From Neospora caninum Liverpool (taxonomy: Eukaryota > Apicomplexa > Conoidasida > Eucoccidiorida > Sarcocystidae): a stretch of 64,000 nt of DNA. Below are positions 1 to 13,439 of this stretch, piece after piece. The notes beneath the pieces were generated by a model. That model was not told the DNA's origin. It searched no databases and saw only the letters and a list, made by a program, of their open reading frames with translations. Location: the NCBI RefSeq assembly GCF_000208865.1, contig NC_018397.1:2356001-2420000 (forward strand). Reading direction: 5' to 3'. The position numbers and the translations under genes are program-made. Each line of letters begins with the position of its first letter. The first letter of the stretch is position 1.

Positions 1-793
1 TTCCCAAGCTACTGCCCTCTTATCGTTACAGTCAGCGTTTCCAAAGATCCAACAGGACTTGGCCTTCGTCGCGGAATCGGGCGCCCCCGAACACAAGTAC
101 CTCTTGTGCCTATGTCGAGCAGGGATGCCGATGCGAGCCTGGAAAAGACGTAAGGAAAGTGCAGACGGCCGCATTGGCAGCAAAAACATGAAAGTGCGAG
201 TGGCCCATCCGACACAAAAACCGACACACGGAACTAGAGGAATCAAGTACAGAGAAAAGATACTCATGGAAGGCCGCCACCTTTGACGAGGCAGGGACCG
301 ACGAGCGCTTCGCCGCCGCAGAAGATCTAACAGAACAAACGCCTCTTCCGAGGTAATTACAAAGGACGCGACATCCGTTGTGTCTCTACACGCGAAGCAA
401 CTTTGTGTTTAGAGGGTAATCTACCGGCGCTGGGCACGGCACCTAGATCTCCACCTACACACCCTGGATCACGGCGCTCCTACCGACAAACGTACAGAGA
501 TATACGTGCGTGGACACGAGCGTCGGTCCAAAGGCACATCTGCCCAGAAGGGAACACGTCTGTGGCGTTTTGCGCTTACCCCAGATATCAGCATGTGCAG
601 GCGCAAGTAAACGTGGGACCACAGTTGTGTGCTCCCATTACTAAGAATCATAAATATAAAACCACGAGGCACGCATCCCCCATCAGATAACAACTGAAGG
701 GACTAGCTGTGCAAATCCACAACTGCAGCTTTTCACTGCTACTGCATAGGAGTCGGTGCACGTCCACTCATTCGTAGCGCAGACAGCGTTGCA
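1..793. other. Left-edge spacer, downstream of the large minus-strand gene
   Basis: No convincing coding exon was found on either strand. The short open frames here lack protein-like composition and splice signals. The stretch next to position 794 should contain the 3' untranslated region of the minus-strand gene that ends there. Confidence 0.6.
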
Positions 794-2084
794 TCATCCG
801 CAAAAGGGGCAACAGTGAGTTTGTCGTGTCGCTGGAATTCCTTCTTCTGGGAAGTGTGCGCTAAAAACACACGGTGGATTGACTGCTTGTGGCATTACAG
901 CCTCATCAGATATTCTCACCAGAAGCTTTGTAAGAAGTTGTCCATTCCTGTCGGTGCTCTCCTCTTTCTCTCTGGGCGCGTCAGACTCCTTCCGGTGCCA
1001 GTCGGCGAGAGAGAGGAAAACGAGACGGTTCCATCCTCTCCGGCGAAGAGCTTCAGGCAGATCGCCGACGTCAAAGAAGAGAAAGCGGGCCGCGAGACGG
1101 AAGTCGTCCTCCTCTTCATTAAATTTCCGTGTCAGATACTCACTCAGAGTTTCTGAAGGCTCTTTGTCGGAAAAGTGCACGGGCCCCGTTCTCGCGCGCT
1201 TATCTCGTCGTTCCGTGACCGACGCCGGACACAACACCACACCAAGTTTCTCCTCCCTCTCATGAGGGAACGAAGACGCAGCAAAATCCGTGGATCGCGG
1301 AGACGAAGCTATCGATGGGTGACACGAAGGAAGATGAAGCGAGATAGCCAGCGGAAGGCCGTCGGCGTCCAGGGGCCACAGCGTGTGGGGAATTCCCAGC
1401 CTGAAGTGAGAGGCGAATCAACAGAGCCAGGAGGAGGAAAAGGCAAGGTGCAAAAAGGCGAATTCGCCCAAAACGACAATGTACAGTGGGGCACGTGAAC
1501 GGCCGCAGACGCGAGAAGTGAATGGAGCAAGACAGCGAACCGTCCGCATCGACACAAATACGAGACATCGAAAGGAAGCAAAGCGACGGGCTTCGCAGGA
1601 GAGCGACAATGCCCGGGCCAATTCAAACAGACCACGGCGCACACATGACGCAAGTTCATGTGCAGAAAATTGCGTGAACGCGCCTCAGAGTGTTTAGTAA
1701 TGGGGGCGGGGGTGCTACACGGTCAGTCGCCTTTTTAAAATCCTCCACTGTTGTCCTGTAACACCCAACAGGAACCGCGAGCACGGTAGATCTAACGCAT
1801 CGGCGGCCACTACAGACACGCTTGAGCTCACGATCTTATTCATCAGATGCAGCGCACCGAGACACCGGACACTGTGGAACGTGAGAGAGAAAAAGGTGAC
1901 GTGGAAGTTGACTGCTGACACACGTGAATGTCGCCAGTGACACCAGAGATACGAACGCCACTCTTAACAACGTGCACGTTTTATCCTAAGCGACGAGTGG
2001 CGTCAACCCTACTTAGCTGTGGGGAAAGAGAATTCCTTGGCGACATTCCAAGCACGAAATATATATATATATACATATATATAC

Positions 2085-2115
<31 letters not shown>

Positions 2116-2116
2116 C

Positions 2117-2170
<54 letters not shown>

Positions 2171-5100
2171 ACGCATGGACATAATTGCAGAAGCATAGAG
2201 ACAATTACATACACAGAGAGATCGAGAGATATGCGTGATTCGGCTTCGGGATATTGGCCAAGAACTGACAGGCGAGTTGTGCACACACAACCTTTATCAC
2301 AACTTATTTTCGAATTCGCTGCGAGACTGGGGTGGTGACAGCTGGGTACGGATAGCGGGCGTGTAGGCGCTCAGCTCTCGAGGGTCCGTCAGAAGCAAGT
2401 CGGTCCAGTGTTTTCTATTTTTTGGTGAAAGCGCGCAGATTCCCTGAGATGTCTGTTGCTCTTTCGCGGAGACCCAAATCGGCGTGCTGAGAAGTCTGGA
2501 ATGTCGCAAACGGCAGGGGGCCTTGCGATCGACCCGTGTGAAACAGCTGGGTTTTTCTGCAGCGTTTTCTGAGTGCATCTTTCCCGTTTGCCTTTCCGAA
2601 AGACCAGGCTTACTCATGCAACCTGCTGCTCACGTCGACAGCCGCGGCCTCGCACGCCTCCTTGAACGGCAACAGGAGCTTCTCAATTTGGTGTCTAGAC
2701 ACCCGACACACTTGCGACAGGGGATTGCTACCCCGCTCGCTGGCGAGACGCGAGACGCGCCAGCGGAGAGCCTCGTCGCCCTCACAGCGCAGAATGTCCG
2801 TCACCTGGAGACGACAAACGGAGACATGCAAGAATCGCAAGACGCGGGAGCGACATCAGAGACACCCGAAGCAGATCCGCGAACGCGAGGCGCACTGCCG
2901 ACCAGATCGCCACAAGTCGGGGACGGTTAGCCTCGACCCACACACGCGCATAGCGAGGCAGAGGATCAGTGCAATGCATGAGCGAGAACATATACATGGA
3001 GTAACATATATACATAGGATGTGGACGGAATGCGCCCACCCTATAAATCATTTTTATCATAAGTACGTATATATGTTGGGTATGAACTGTAGGTTTCCAC
3101 ATACGATGTTTCAAGCAGAGCCGCCTGCCGTTCTGGAACCGGGTTGGAGCTTGACCCCGCTATACAAATACCCCAGGTCGTCTCCGTAAACGGAAGCACA
3201 TAAACACACGTGTATATTTGCATGCCTGTCTATCTGTCTATATCTACATACATCTCTCTATCTATATCTATCTATATCCATCGTCTACATCGATCTACAT
3301 ATATCCATCTATCTATTTATATCTATCTGCCTATCTATCTATAGACACATATCTATATCTTGTGAAGGGGCCTTGAGTTAAGACTAGCGTACCGTCCAGG
3401 CGGTGAGAGTCGCGAGTGCGTCGACGAGGACGAGGGAACTCCCTCGGGTGGTGATGTACTCGAGGAGGTTGTCAAACGCCGACGGATGCCGCCGGTGGAA
3501 ACCGAGAAGTGTGAAGGATCCTAAGGCGTCGAGGAGAACGCCATGCGGGAGCATGCCTAGAATGGTTTCTCCGTCTGGCTGCCGAGGTCGTTTGTCCATG
3601 AGGACTCGGAAAACCTGAACCACGCACGCCGCGCAGACACGGAAAGCCAAAGCAAAGGCCATTGTGGGAGCGCAGAGGCCGGGGTCCGTTTCACAAAAAC
3701 ACAAAGCGCGTGTGTGTCCCTGAGGAGAGACGCGCACCCCTCTGTGAGACCGGGGCGCAGGGGCGGCGGGATGCAGAAGACAAGCAAAAAGCAATTCTTG
3801 TTTTCCGTCACGAACGCCTCGAAAGACGTTCCGCCAAGTGCCCGGGACACACGTGCGCCGTGCTGGGGACGAGCACAGTTACCCGGTTCGACACGGCAAG
3901 AATGTGGGGACGCCCGCGGGAGGGATGCGCGAAATCAAACGCTCCGTGTTTCCGAGAGAAGAGCACGCCTGCTCGAATCGACAACGCCTCCGTCACCTAC
4001 GGAGCCTGAGGCAGGCCATGCGTTTTTCGGCGCCTGTTCTGTCGCCCGTCGCTTTCCCCGCACGTGTGTTATCGAAGAACTTGCCCGGACGGCGACAGCC
4101 CTCTTGCGTTGTCCTCTCGCCTCTCGAGCCCGCTCTCACTGCCGGTCTGGCCGCGGTGCGAACGGTTCCCTCTCCGCGTACCCTCCGCTCGCTTTCATTT
4201 CCAAGATCGCTCGCTGGTAAAGCCCCTCCCCCCCCAGGACTCCTTACAAGGCCGACTAAGTCCGGATGGACGTGCCCAGTTAGGCGAGCAGAGTTGGCCA
4301 TCAGAAGAATGCCGGTTCGGACCCAGCGGAGCAGCCACGCGTGGCGCATGCGGTCTGCCGCGATTCTGTCTGCGAACGCGAGGAGGCCGAGGGACGGCGG
4401 AAGAAGCCCCGTTTGCTCGCAGAAAAACAGCGACGGCGGAAGACGCTGGGCATCCAAGCGTCCCGCATTTGGAGACCAGGAGGCGCGAACGGAAGTGTGC
4501 GAAACTGAGGACGAAGACTCGGACTCGCTCTCGACGAGTAGTTCGGTGAACGTCGGGTGCGAATGATCAACGTAGAACTCGGAGAGAAGGCGCCACGCTT
4601 CTGCCGGGAACGAAGAAGAACAGGCAACCAAAACGCCCGACATCACGGTGTGAACACGACTATACTCCTAGGCTCGCGAGATGTATCCTTCATGTGGCAT
4701 TTATCCAAGACGTCTTTAGACGGGCTTGTCCTTGAACGTGAGGAGCGAAGAACCACGACTTTCTCCCGGGCAGTACAGAATAGCAAAAACCTAGCACTAC
4801 TTAAATGAGTTATATATAATACCGGGATCCGGTAAACAAAGACATTCAAGAGCTCAATCAGGAGTGCACTTGGTGATAAACGATTCCCTCCCTCAATCTA
4901 TCTCGTGATACGACCTCTCCGGCCCTACGCCATCTGGAGGGGGGTGGAAATTGGATGTTTACGGACGTGGTTCTCGAGGTTCGAGGAACCTTCGTCACTC
5001 AGCGCGGTTAGAGCTGGCCACATCAGAAACGAACACTATGTCGTGTTTCCCCCGCTCTGTTTATGTTTTGCCCCTCCTTTGGCTTCTTCCGCTTTTCGCT

Positions 5101-8100
5101 CCCACGACGAAAGAAAAACAAACGGCTAAAGAAGACAGAGCCTTGTCTTCGTGGACGCTTACCCGGGTCTGCCCAAGAACAAGATCGAAATGCAGTCGCG
5201 ACATTGACCAAGGTTTGTAGCTCGAGCTGCTGTCCATACACCGTGTAACGTTCGCAGTTTGGTCTGGCGGCTTTCGTGCCCAGTGCTCCGGCTTTGCCCT
5301 CCCTTTCTTCGTCTTCGCTTTCTTCGTCTTCGCTTTCATCGTCTTCGCCCGCCTCGCCTTGGCACTTGTGTCTTCGCAGCACGGCCAAATGCAGACGCGC
5401 TGCCGACCGGAAAAAACGGAATTTGATGTCCTCCGGGATGTCCGCCATCTTGGACGCAACGTACAGGACCCGAGAGAGCAGCAGCTGGTTGCCGGTCTCC
5501 AGAAGGGCAGGCCGAGAGGCGATCTGCAGAGAAGCCAAATCGCAGAGGAGACAGGCAAAGGAAGACTGATCCCCACCAAACCCACAGTGGACGCTGAGAG
5601 AGGGGAGGGAGCGAAGCGACGCCGCAGCACGAAACCAGAAAAGACCGAAGCAGAAAACGAACACGCTGCAGGAAAGAAAAAGCGTCAGGACACGATGGCG
5701 CGGAGCTGCTCAGGAAAGACATCGCGCCAGAGCGAGACAAATGTCCGCGAATGCATGCTGAAGCCTGCAAACATCTATGTGTCAATCTCTCTATGTATCT
5801 ATCCATCCATCTATGTATCTTTCTATATCTATGTATCTATCTATATATATGCATATACGGAACGCATCTACACATAACCGTGGGCACCTGCAAATAAACA
5901 TAACCATAGGCAACTGCATCGCTTAGAAGACGCACGAGAGACCCGCGGCTTCCTCCACCAATGCACACAAACTGTGTGCACAGACGGTAAGACCAGACAC
6001 TCGCGAGAGTACGTTTCGGACCTTGAGTTGACTCAGAAAAGGCAGCATTTCCTCCGGGTTCTTCGCGAGGCTGTGCAGGAAGGCGGCGTGGAGGAAACGA
6101 AGGATCTGGGGCGCCGACATTTTCTCCGGGCCCTGCATGCACGACACGTTTCGAGACTCAGAAACCAGTGTATGCCGCGTGGGGCTCGCGTTAAGGCCAG
6201 AGAAGAGGGCGTAAAAGAAACGTTCGACAGAACGAGACATTCTGTCAGACAGCGGGGGCGTGTCCAACGGAAAGCCACCCTTTCCCCCCTCAGGTACAGC
6301 GGTAGTGACGCGTGCCTCTCAGAACTGTGCCCTCCAAAATTCCTGCACACCGTGTGCCCACATGGTGCTCTTTGAGAGCGTTTTCAAAGGGCCAGAGTCC
6401 GTGGCAACTGCCTAGACAGAGACAGATGGATTCGACCAAAGCGAGAAGATCCTTCCGCATCAAAGGACCATCCGCGCTTCTTCCCCTGCTCTGTAGACAC
6501 CACCGTGTGCCTCTGAGCCGAGGGGCAACAAGAACAGGCCACGTGCAGCCGGTTCACCCCCTCATCGATGAGAAAGTCATGAGCACCTGTATGCATCGTT
6601 AAACGTGAATACAGTCATGCATACACACACAGACATATATATATATATATATAGATATATATCTATGGATAGATGTGTATGCATGGATGATCGCGGTAGA
6701 TGCATGCACGTTGACAGCTCGTCTGCTGGAGTCATACTGGGGACGCGAAGTCACCGTGCGAACGGACGACGGACGTTGGACAGCCCGAAATGTTTCGCGA
6801 ACGTTTTTGCCTACATGCGCTTTCACAGCATTCCAGCAAATCGACCGAAGAGCACCAGCGAGGCGCCGCTGATGCGGGAACGAATGGATGTAGGTACCCG
6901 GAAGGCCTTCCGTCATGACGTGGAGAAGCTGAAAAAGCCACATGGAAAAGCGCCAGGCGGTGCGTGGACGCGTGCGAGCAAACGCAACCTGAGGCGGCCG
7001 AGCGGCCTCGTCAAGTCGTAGCGCCGAGCGATGCAGGCGGCACAGACCGGGGTTCAAAGAAGGAGACGCCCCACACAGAGCTCGGGACCAAGCCGCCCCC
7101 GGAGGACAAGAGCGCCCGCCCTCGACAGGCAGCGGGTTGCACGAGAAAAACGCGATTGGAGGAACCAAGAAGCGGGGCCTAAACATCGGTAAACATATGC
7201 GGGTACCTCTCGGGGCAACGAGCAGGCTCGAGGCGGAAACGGAGAAGAAACAGGGAAACAAGCAGCTCTTGAATGGACTTTCTTCACCAGGACGGCAAGC
7301 GGAGACGCCGAGGCGCGAGTGCCCGTTCTTCACACCAGCCCAGCAGCAAAACCACGCCAACGCTGTGCCGGCGAAACGAGCAAGAGCGCGCTGCGTTCTA
7401 TGGCATCCCTGCGCGCGTTTTGCCGGCCTCTCAGGATCGCGTGAGAGCAATGTGAGCCTGGCAAAGCGAAGAGTGCCAGAAAATACGCAACGCGGTGTGC
7501 TGAGGCGCCGGCCGCAGTGCAGTCGCGAGACACAGTGAGAGCGTACATCGTCTAGGTTACTGCCGGACTGCTTTGGCTGTTGGAGGCGCGCCTTCAAGTG
7601 AGAGAAAACGTTTTCGTGGAGACTGAGCACGTGCCGATACCGCTCTTCTTGACGCCGCACTCGAGCGGCCTCGCTGCCCAGGAGCCGACAGTCGTTCCAA
7701 ATCTTCTTGCGTCTCCCGCCTATTTCTTCTGACCCAGGGCGGTCACTCCACGGAGACGAAGGCGGAGCAGACGCGGCAGGACGCGACGCTCCCCAGACTG
7801 TCTCCGCCTTTGCGGGATCCAGCTCCAGACTGCCTGACGCTTTGTCTGAGCCGAGAGGTCGAGAGGAGACTCCCGCCACTCCTTCGCGCCCTGTGTCTCC
7901 ACGCCGCCTGTCTCCCGGATCTGTCTCGTCCTCTCTATCTCTTTCCCGTTCGCCGTTCTCGTCGTCTCGCTGGCCCTGGCAGTCGGCCGCAAGGTCTTTC
8001 CGGTCCCGCGGCGGTGCCTCCGAGATGCATGCCTGCAGGTCGCGATGCGAACCGTTGATCGCCTGCTGCTCCTTCGCGCGAATCAGTCTGCGCAACGCAG

Positions 8101-10532
8101 CTTGCCAGGAGGCGAGCAGCGACGTCGGGATTCTGCCCAGATGCTTCTGCACAAACCCGCCGATGTTCTGAAGCAGAGAACCGAAACGAATCAGAAGATG
8201 CTCGGGTTTCACAGGTTCAACACCGAAAACCGCGTCGCCACCTCGAACTGCAAGCAGTGAAGAGTCGAAGTGACGATGTTGCCACGGGACGCCACACATG
8301 CGATCTGATGATGCCAGCACGCGCAGTATATATATATATATATATAAGTATATGTATATAGTGGAACAGAAAGAATGAGACACAGGGAGAGCGCTGCAGA
8401 AGAGATCCGATCTTCAAGGAGGATTCGAAATCTACATGCATCAGTTCACGGTTTGCCCATCACCTTCTCTCTGGCAAATAACTTTCTTAAGCTACAAGCA
8501 CGCCGGCACAGCCGACTGGGCGCCTGCGTAACTGCATGCGGAAGCCTACGCGTGTATACGCGCATGTGGCAACACGCAGCAAGATGTCAGAATGAAGCAT
8601 ATGCATGCAGTCTTACTACGGGATACAGTTTCGCGTGCCGGTACCCCCCCACGCATGTCTGCCCGCATATAGACAACCAACGGTACCTCCATACCTCCCG
8701 ATATACATGTGGATATACATCATGTAAATACATACATATATATATATATATATATACACGCGTAGATACAGGTGTGGACCGCGCATGACTGTTTTTTTCT
8801 GGACTGCATTCGCAGCCGAGCTCTGCGTCGCTCGCACGCCAGTTCACAGGGGAGGCTCACGTGAAGCATCCGTTCTGCCAAGACGACATCAGCATCTGCA
8901 GCCTTGGTCAGAGCGACGAAGGCCTTGAGAGCAACGCTCCACGGACCGTCGCTTCTCGGTCCAGTTCTTGAGACGCCGCGGTTGGCCACTGCCTGCGCCG
9001 CCTCCTCTTCCGTCCCGAAATCGCCGCCCCTCCGCCACACGAAATCTTCCTCCAAAAGAAAGTCAGGGAGGTGCTCGCGGAGCTGACGCACCGGCGCTTC
9101 GTAGTCGACCAGTGCAAGGAGGCCGTCCAGCGTCCAGCTGTTGAAAACCACGGAGCAAACGAACCGCTCGAGTGAATACAGGAAGTCCGCAAGAATGCCC
9201 ATCACGTGGATCGAGCACATAAACAGCCGATACACAGATATATGTATATATATATATATATATATGTATTGGCACATGGAGTTGAATAACACTGGCGGAA
9301 AGGAATGGAACTTTGCCGACTGCTGGAAGGTTCAGGGGGTGTAGAAGTGGAATGCATCTATAGACATAGACAAGGTGCACACGCTTCGACAGCATAAACG
9401 CTGTGACACGTAACCCGAGAGCTGCCGAACGAAAGAAGCCGCGAAGAGGAACGGAGCCTCCAGCGCGTAGGACAAAACGAGGTGGGTCATCAGGAGCGAT
9501 CAGTCTGCCAACGTTATATACATATATCATTCATATATACAGAGCGACAGATATGTGTTCCTTAAAGAAAAATGAGTGCAAATACAAATATGGTTACACC
9601 TGTGTATGTTTGCGATACCGGCGCTGCCGCGTACACATGTTCACAGCCACCTGGCCAGCTCGAGAACAAACCTGAGAGAAGTGCTGGGAGAAAGACGAGA
9701 AAGGTTTTCTGGCGCCAGCAAAACCTCCAGAGCTTCCACGCAGGAGACGCGACACAGAGCCGCGTAGCGGCACATGCATGCGCACGTGGCAAGGTCGGAC
9801 TGCAGACAAAACGCGCGGAGAGCGGACGGTTTCCAGCGAGAGAACAGAGAGGAGAGAAAAGGACGGGAAATGCGGTCAGGGCGTACGCCAGAGGGACACT
9901 GAGAAAATCAAGAACGGATGGAAGCGAGCTGCGGCTGAAGGCGCGGCGCCAGTGACGGAGACAGAGAGAACAAGGGGCGAAAAAATAGAGAAACGAACAG
10001 CGACGGAGGAGCGACGAACAAAGCAGCACGAAGCGATCCAAAAGGGAAGCGGGACAGCAGAAGAAAGGCCGGACAGGCGCCGGATCGCGAGACGGCAGGG
10101 AGCAGAAACGATGCGATCGCCAACCAGAAGAGACCAGGTGGCGAAAAAACGGGTGAGAGAAGAGGAAACCGGAAAACGGTTTCGTAACGCCCGGAGACAG
10201 AGTCCGTTATCCAACAACCTGGCGACAGCCAGGGATTCAGAAGACAAAGAAAAAAAACGAGAAGTAGCCGACACCTTGCACTGCATGCTTGAGTGTTATT
10301 CCCTCTGACGTCTTGGTTTTAAAACCCCAGTCTCGCTCCCAGTCCGTTTTCCCACCTCCACGCGTGCACAAAAACATGGAGGCCGCATATATGTTTACAT
10401 ATATGGTTCGTGAACACAGCTGTAGTCTACCAATTTTTGTGAGTATGTTCCTAGAACACGAGCGTCTCCAATCTGAACCGGTAGATATTACTTCCTATTG
10501 CCGTATGATCTGTATCCGTATACTGCTATATC

Positions 10533-10569
<37 letters not shown>

Positions 10570-13279
10570 TCAGATGTAATTCATATACATAGGTGTAGAT
10601 ATATATATATATATATATGTATTTATATGTACGTGTAGACGCTTTGTGAAAGGGAGCGGGGAATCGAAAAAGGTGTGGAGATCTCTTTGTCCTGTTTGCT
10701 GCACACCTCGGAAAGTCGGGAGCGGCCTTCGTTTTCTTTTCTGTCCATGAGAAACCGGAAAGAAAGGAGAAAGGCGAGTCGAAAGTGTCCCTGCAGTTGC
10801 AGCGTCGCGAGACTCCACAACAGGACGAGCAGGAGCTTGCCTTTTTCTCCGTCGTCCATGCCGCATTTGGGCACCCGTTCAAGTGCGTCCAAACGCGCGA
10901 AAGATGGCGTGGAGAAAGAAGACGAAAACAGATACCGCGAAAACTCGAAGAGCGTCTTGGCGGCGAAGGTGGAGAAGCTCGGCCGATGGAAATCAAAAGA
11001 AAGCGAGCTCTCCACTAGACTCCCTGCAACCGGCAGCGCACCGAGAGCCGAAGGGGACAGCGCTAAGAAGAGAGGCAAGCGAACGAGAGATTACTGTGGA
11101 ACTCGAAACGCATGGCACGCGGGAATCAAAGGAATCCGACCTCTCCATACGACGCGCATGTCACACTGGGCTCTCGTTTCCCTTCACGCGTTCGCAAATC
11201 ATGGCAGAAGGACACGGCTCCAACTCTGCACCAACCGAGAAGAAGAAACCACCATCCTCACCCTAAAAGGCGCGTGAGAGAAATGCGGCTAATCACGAGA
11301 CAAAACCACTTACGCAAGATCTGCAGACGAAGCGAGAATGGGAGGGATGCGCCTGAGCTGTCCCGGCGCAGCGTGCTCGGAGTTCTCTCCAACTCAGTCA
11401 ACGCATTTCTCTCATCCGCTTCAGCTTCACACCACGCCAAAGAGACTGGCAGTCTAGAAGCACTTGCCTGTGGGTGGACCAGCAAGGCAGACTGCCTCTC
11501 CTTCATTCTGCCTTTGCTCTCCTCCCATCCGTCCTCTCCGCGCTGCCCGCCGCTGCAGTCGTCTCCGGTATTGGAGTCCGCACGCGCGCGACTCGCGGCG
11601 GCATCGCCGTCGGCGCACTTTCTGTCGAAGTCGTTGACGAGAAGAATAAGACGCCGGACAAAAGGGGAAAACGATGGAGACAGAGGCTGGAGCGCTTGGA
11701 CGCGTGCTTCAATGTCCTTTTTGAGAGGGAGAAGATCCCTTCTCTCTCGGAGTTTGGCGTCGCCGTCACGCAGCCTGTCTCCCCAGCTGTCTTCACCTTC
11801 CTCGCTATCCTCTTTCTCGTCCTTCTCGGCGTCGGGCTTGGCGTCGCTTTCACTGAGTGAGGCCGCTTCGCATTCTGTAGCAGTCCTGTCAGCGAATGGT
11901 AGGAGGGGCATGCTTCCGCGTCTCGCCTTTTGCTGTCCGACGCTCTTGTCTCTGGGCGTTGCCTCGTGCACATCCTTCGCCAGCTCTATCTTTACAGGCG
12001 TCTCCCGCCCTTCTTCGCCTTCCCGTGCGTCTCCTGTCTCCAAAACAGAGCCTATCGGCGACAGACGCGAGCCGAGCGTGAGGAGCTCGGAAAGCGACGG
12101 CGCGGGCGAGAGAAGAGGAGAAAAGAAAAAGGAAGCAGAGGGACGAGCAGAGCACGGGACGGGCGATGTGGACCTCCGAGAAGTCTTTTCGGTCCCTTGC
12201 TTTGAACTCGAAGACCCGCCCGCAGGAGAGGGCGACGCCGAGGCAGACGCGGGAGGCAGCAGGCAGGACGGCAAAGAAGGACGCCTCCAGGCACCGGCAG
12301 GGGGCCACGTGGGAGCACAAGGCGAGTCAGGAAACGGCGAAGATGCCAGGGAAGGAAGGACAGGAGAATGAGGAGGCGGCGGGTGAGGCGACAGCGGAGT
12401 AGGCGCTGCTGATGGCAACGGAGAAGACGAGGAAGGCGATGACGACGAGGATGGCGAAGATGACGCGGCAGAGCGCGGCCGAGGCGGAGAACGAGGGGCA
12501 GAAGGCGAGGCAGGTGACGAGCTCAAAGAGGACGGGGCGCACGGGGGCATTGTGGAATTTGCGAAGGGACCATCCATCACTTTCCCGATGGGGCTGTGAG
12601 CCCCGACTTCTCCCCGCACTGGGTTGTCCTTCACCTTTCCGTTTGCTGGTCTTGTTGGCAGCCACAAGTCACCTGGTTTCCGTCGCACACGCATTCGGCT
12701 TTTGCCCTCGCCTCTGGCTTCACTCGCCGTCATCGTCCCCTCGCCCCACGCCTCACCTTCCGAGTCCCCGCATCTCTCCTGGACTTCCTCAAGGAAAAAT
12801 AGGGCATCTGATGGAGAAGACAGAGTATCCACACGCGGGCTGCCCCTGGTCTTATCTGTGGCCGCTCTTCCACTCTCTTCGGTGATCGTTGAGGAACAAG
12901 CAGGAGACGCCTGAGATCTCACATCGAGTTGTGGTGCATTCAACCCGTCTATAAACGGGGACGGAGACACACACTCTGCCGAGGAGGAAGGGGACGCAAA
13001 ATGCCAGACACTCCTGGAGAGGGTGCGAACAACCCGATCCCGTGCTCCCTGCTCGACAACGGTCCGGCTCTCTCCTGCTGCAACTGACAAGCATCCGCTT
13101 CTCTCTGTCAGCCCGTCGAACGGAAACGAGAAGCGTGAGGGTTTGACTGTGTGAGAGGAAGAGCATCCCAAACCCCAACAGGATAGCGAGCGAAGCCTGC
13201 GCGGAACACACTGCACAGTCATGAGCCCCCGCCGATTGCACTTCGCAGGGAAGATCAAGAGGAGGACTGGAGACGACAT
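794..13279 (-). CDS. Large multi-exon helical-repeat protein, RAP/HPR (FASTK-like) type, putative organellar RNA-binding
   Basis: Exons supported by frame and splice sites (high to low): 13279-11314, 11023-10707, 9799-9672, about 9210-8848, 8247-7561, 7080-6815, 6279-5936, 5593-5163, 4600-4248, 3719-3393, 2804-2634, 1159-794 (stop TGA). All junctions from 8848 down are in phase, as are the first two introns; the 9672 to 9210 junction is not resolved and the last acceptor (GAG at 1160) is weak. The start at 13279 is the first ATG followed by a basic, Ser-rich leader; ATGs upstream in the same frame are possible. The first exon is Ser/Pro/Glu-rich and low complexity. Later exons encode short hydrophobic helices such as [15 protein letters not shown] and [15 protein letters not shown], as in FASTK/RAP-class proteins. 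Near the C-terminus, [18 protein letters not shown] resembles the RAP-domain core. That family binds organellar, mostly mitochondrial, RNA. The class assignment is inference. Confidence 0.55.
2058..2166. repeat. (AT)n microsatellite with ATAC interruptions
   Basis: Alternating AT with periodic AC interruptions. It lies between the two most C-terminal exons (2804-2634 and 1159-794) of the large minus-strand gene and so is intronic on the current model. Confidence 0.95.
3229..3358. repeat. CTAT/CTAC tetranucleotide microsatellite
   Basis: Imperfect tandem array of CTAT, CTGT and CTAC units. It lies in the intron between exons 3719-3393 and 2804-2634 of the large minus-strand gene. Confidence 0.9.
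5790..5852. repeat. CTAT/GTAT tetranucleotide microsatellite
   Basis: Imperfect CTAT, CATC and GTAT units, ending in a short (TA)n run. Intronic between exons 6279-5936 and 5593-5163 of the large minus-strand gene. Confidence 0.85.
6635..6666. repeat. (AT)n microsatellite
   Basis: Short alternating AT run with GATA interruptions, in the intron between exons 7080-6815 and 6279-5936. Confidence 0.9.
8327..8362. repeat. (AT)n microsatellite
   Basis: Alternating AT run ending in GTATATG units. It lies just upstream (minus strand) of the acceptor for exon 8247-7561, within an intron. Confidence 0.9.
8729..8757. repeat. (AT)n microsatellite
   Basis: Short AT run in the intron that follows exon ~9210-8848 on the minus strand. 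Confidence 0.9.
9236..9267. repeat. (AT)n microsatellite
   Basis: Short AT run immediately upstream (minus strand) of the coding block ~9210-8848. Its position at the expected acceptor region is one reason that splice junction could not be resolved. Confidence 0.9.
10536..10624. repeat. Paired (AT)n microsatellites
   Basis: Two AT runs (about 10536-10566 and 10596-10620) flank a short mixed segment. They lie in the intron after exon 11023-10707 of the large minus-strand gene. Confidence 0.9.
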
Positions 13280-13439
13280 GGCTGAGGTAGAAAAGAGGCA
13301 GAGACAGTGGAGAAGGGAAGACGCCAAGCATGGCGAGGGAGCGTGTGGCGTCCATTGAACGCAGATGGTGAAGGAGCGGGGCGCTAGAGGACGACCCGGA
13401 AACGAGATGGAAACGCGAATACGAGTGCAGACGAGCAAG

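Noticed and set aside
3229..3358. Regularly spaced short repeats that could suggest a CRISPR-like array
   Set aside because: The units are 4-bp CTAT variants without spacers, a eukaryotic microsatellite inside an intron.
11112..12371. Plus-strand open frame of about 420 codons
   Set aside because: Antisense to the Ser/Pro-rich first exon of the large minus-strand gene. That exon joins in phase to the next two; the plus frame has no splice or domain support.
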